5,268 bases of DNA. It comes from Candidatus Nanopelagicales bacterium. Its GTDB lineage: Bacteria; Actinomycetota; Actinomycetes; S36-B12; UBA10799. Each line of letters starts with the position of its first letter. Position 1 is the first letter of the stretch. Under the pieces are notes generated by a model. It had not been told where the DNA came from. It saw nothing but the letters and a program-made list of their open reading frames with translations, and ran no database searches. The DNA lies in the NCBI GenBank assembly GCA_030699055.1, contig JAUYKX010000279.1, positions 1 through 5,268 on the forward strand. Reading direction: 5' to 3'. This document shows, one piece after another, positions 5,022 to 5,268 of this stretch. A program made the translations under genes and the position numbers.

Positions 5022-5268
5022 GTGGAGCACCAGGTCGACGGTCCCAAGAGCGGGACCGGGTCCAGCGAGACCGACGATGAAGATGACCAACTCCCGATCA
5101 AGCTGCTGCACGACCGGGTATTGGTCCGAACTGAAGGGCCCGATGGTGAGCGTCGTTCGAGTGGCGGAATCGTCATTCCGGCAACGGCGTCCGTGGGCCG
5201 CAAACTCAGGTGGGCCGGGGTCGTGGCCGTCGGGCCGAATGTGCGCAACATTGAGGTCGGTGACCGGG
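5022..5268 (+). CDS. GroES/Cpn10 family protein (3' end outside window)
   Basis: 82 residues are visible from GTG 5022; the frame is open at the window end. The Cpn10 fold is shown by LPIKLLHDRVLVRTE (24-38), the mobile-loop region ERRSSGGIVIP (43-53) that in GroES binds the GroEL apical domain, and AGVVAVGPNVRNIEVGDR (65-82), the strand and GxG-like turn typical of the family. An N-terminal stretch of about 23 residues, rich in Gly, Ser, Asp and Glu (SSETDDEDD at 14-22), precedes the domain and is absent from ordinary GroES. No groEL is in view on the visible side, and the DUF3618 partner suggests this is the divergent actinobacterial Cpn10-like protein and not the main GroES. Cytosolic. Family is secure; chaperonin partnership is not shown. 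The start could also be further upstream, inside the DUF3618 gene. Confidence 0.85.
   Translation, partial: MEHQVDGPKSGTGSSETDDEDDQLPIKLLHDRVLVRTEGPDGERRSSGGIVIPATASVGRKLRWAGVVAVGPNVRNIEVGDR

Overview
The window is GC-rich DNA from an actinobacterium (Actinomycetota). The evidence is the high third-position GC of the coding regions, GTG starts, the tRNA-Leu form, and a run of genes that matches an actinobacterial chromosomal block. In Mycobacterium tuberculosis that block, from memory, runs cysM (Rv1336), rhomboid protease, murI, Rv1339, rphA, Rv1341. I cannot name the genus.

Left part, all on the plus strand: the C-terminal two thirds of cysM (1-632), a metallo-beta-lactamase-fold hydrolase of the Rv1339 type (747-1499), rph encoding RNase PH (1603-2385), and an RdgB/HAM1-type nucleotide-sanitising pyrophosphatase (2429-3037). 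The rhomboid and murI genes expected between cysM and the hydrolase are absent; a 114-base gap with two hairpin-forming dyads lies there instead. The work of these genes is cysteine synthesis, probable cyclic-nucleotide or phosphodiester hydrolysis, tRNA 3' end processing and removal of non-canonical purine nucleotides. They are conserved neighbours, not one pathway.

Middle part, on the minus strand: a secreted GH25 lysozyme-like muramidase (3034-4341) convergent with rdgB, with a basic C-terminal tail whose codon bias is poor. Upstream of it are a leader region with hairpins and a U-tract, then a tRNA-Leu(UAG) gene (4507-4588).

Right part, on the plus strand and divergent from the tRNA: a small DUF3618 membrane-anchored protein (4681-5004), then a GroES/Cpn10-family protein that runs off the window end (5022 onward). 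Their spacing suggests one transcript, possibly leaderless at the DUF3618 start.

I see no mobile element, CRISPR array, phage gene or defence system. The less ordinary signals are small-scale: an exact 17-bp-period triple repeat bridging the rph stop and the rdgB start, a GTG start codon inside a hairpin loop, a hairpin over the ribosome-binding site between DUF3618 and the GroES-like gene, and the lysozyme tail. No stretch over 300 bases is free of an open gene, unless the last roughly 260 bases of the lysozyme frame prove non-coding.
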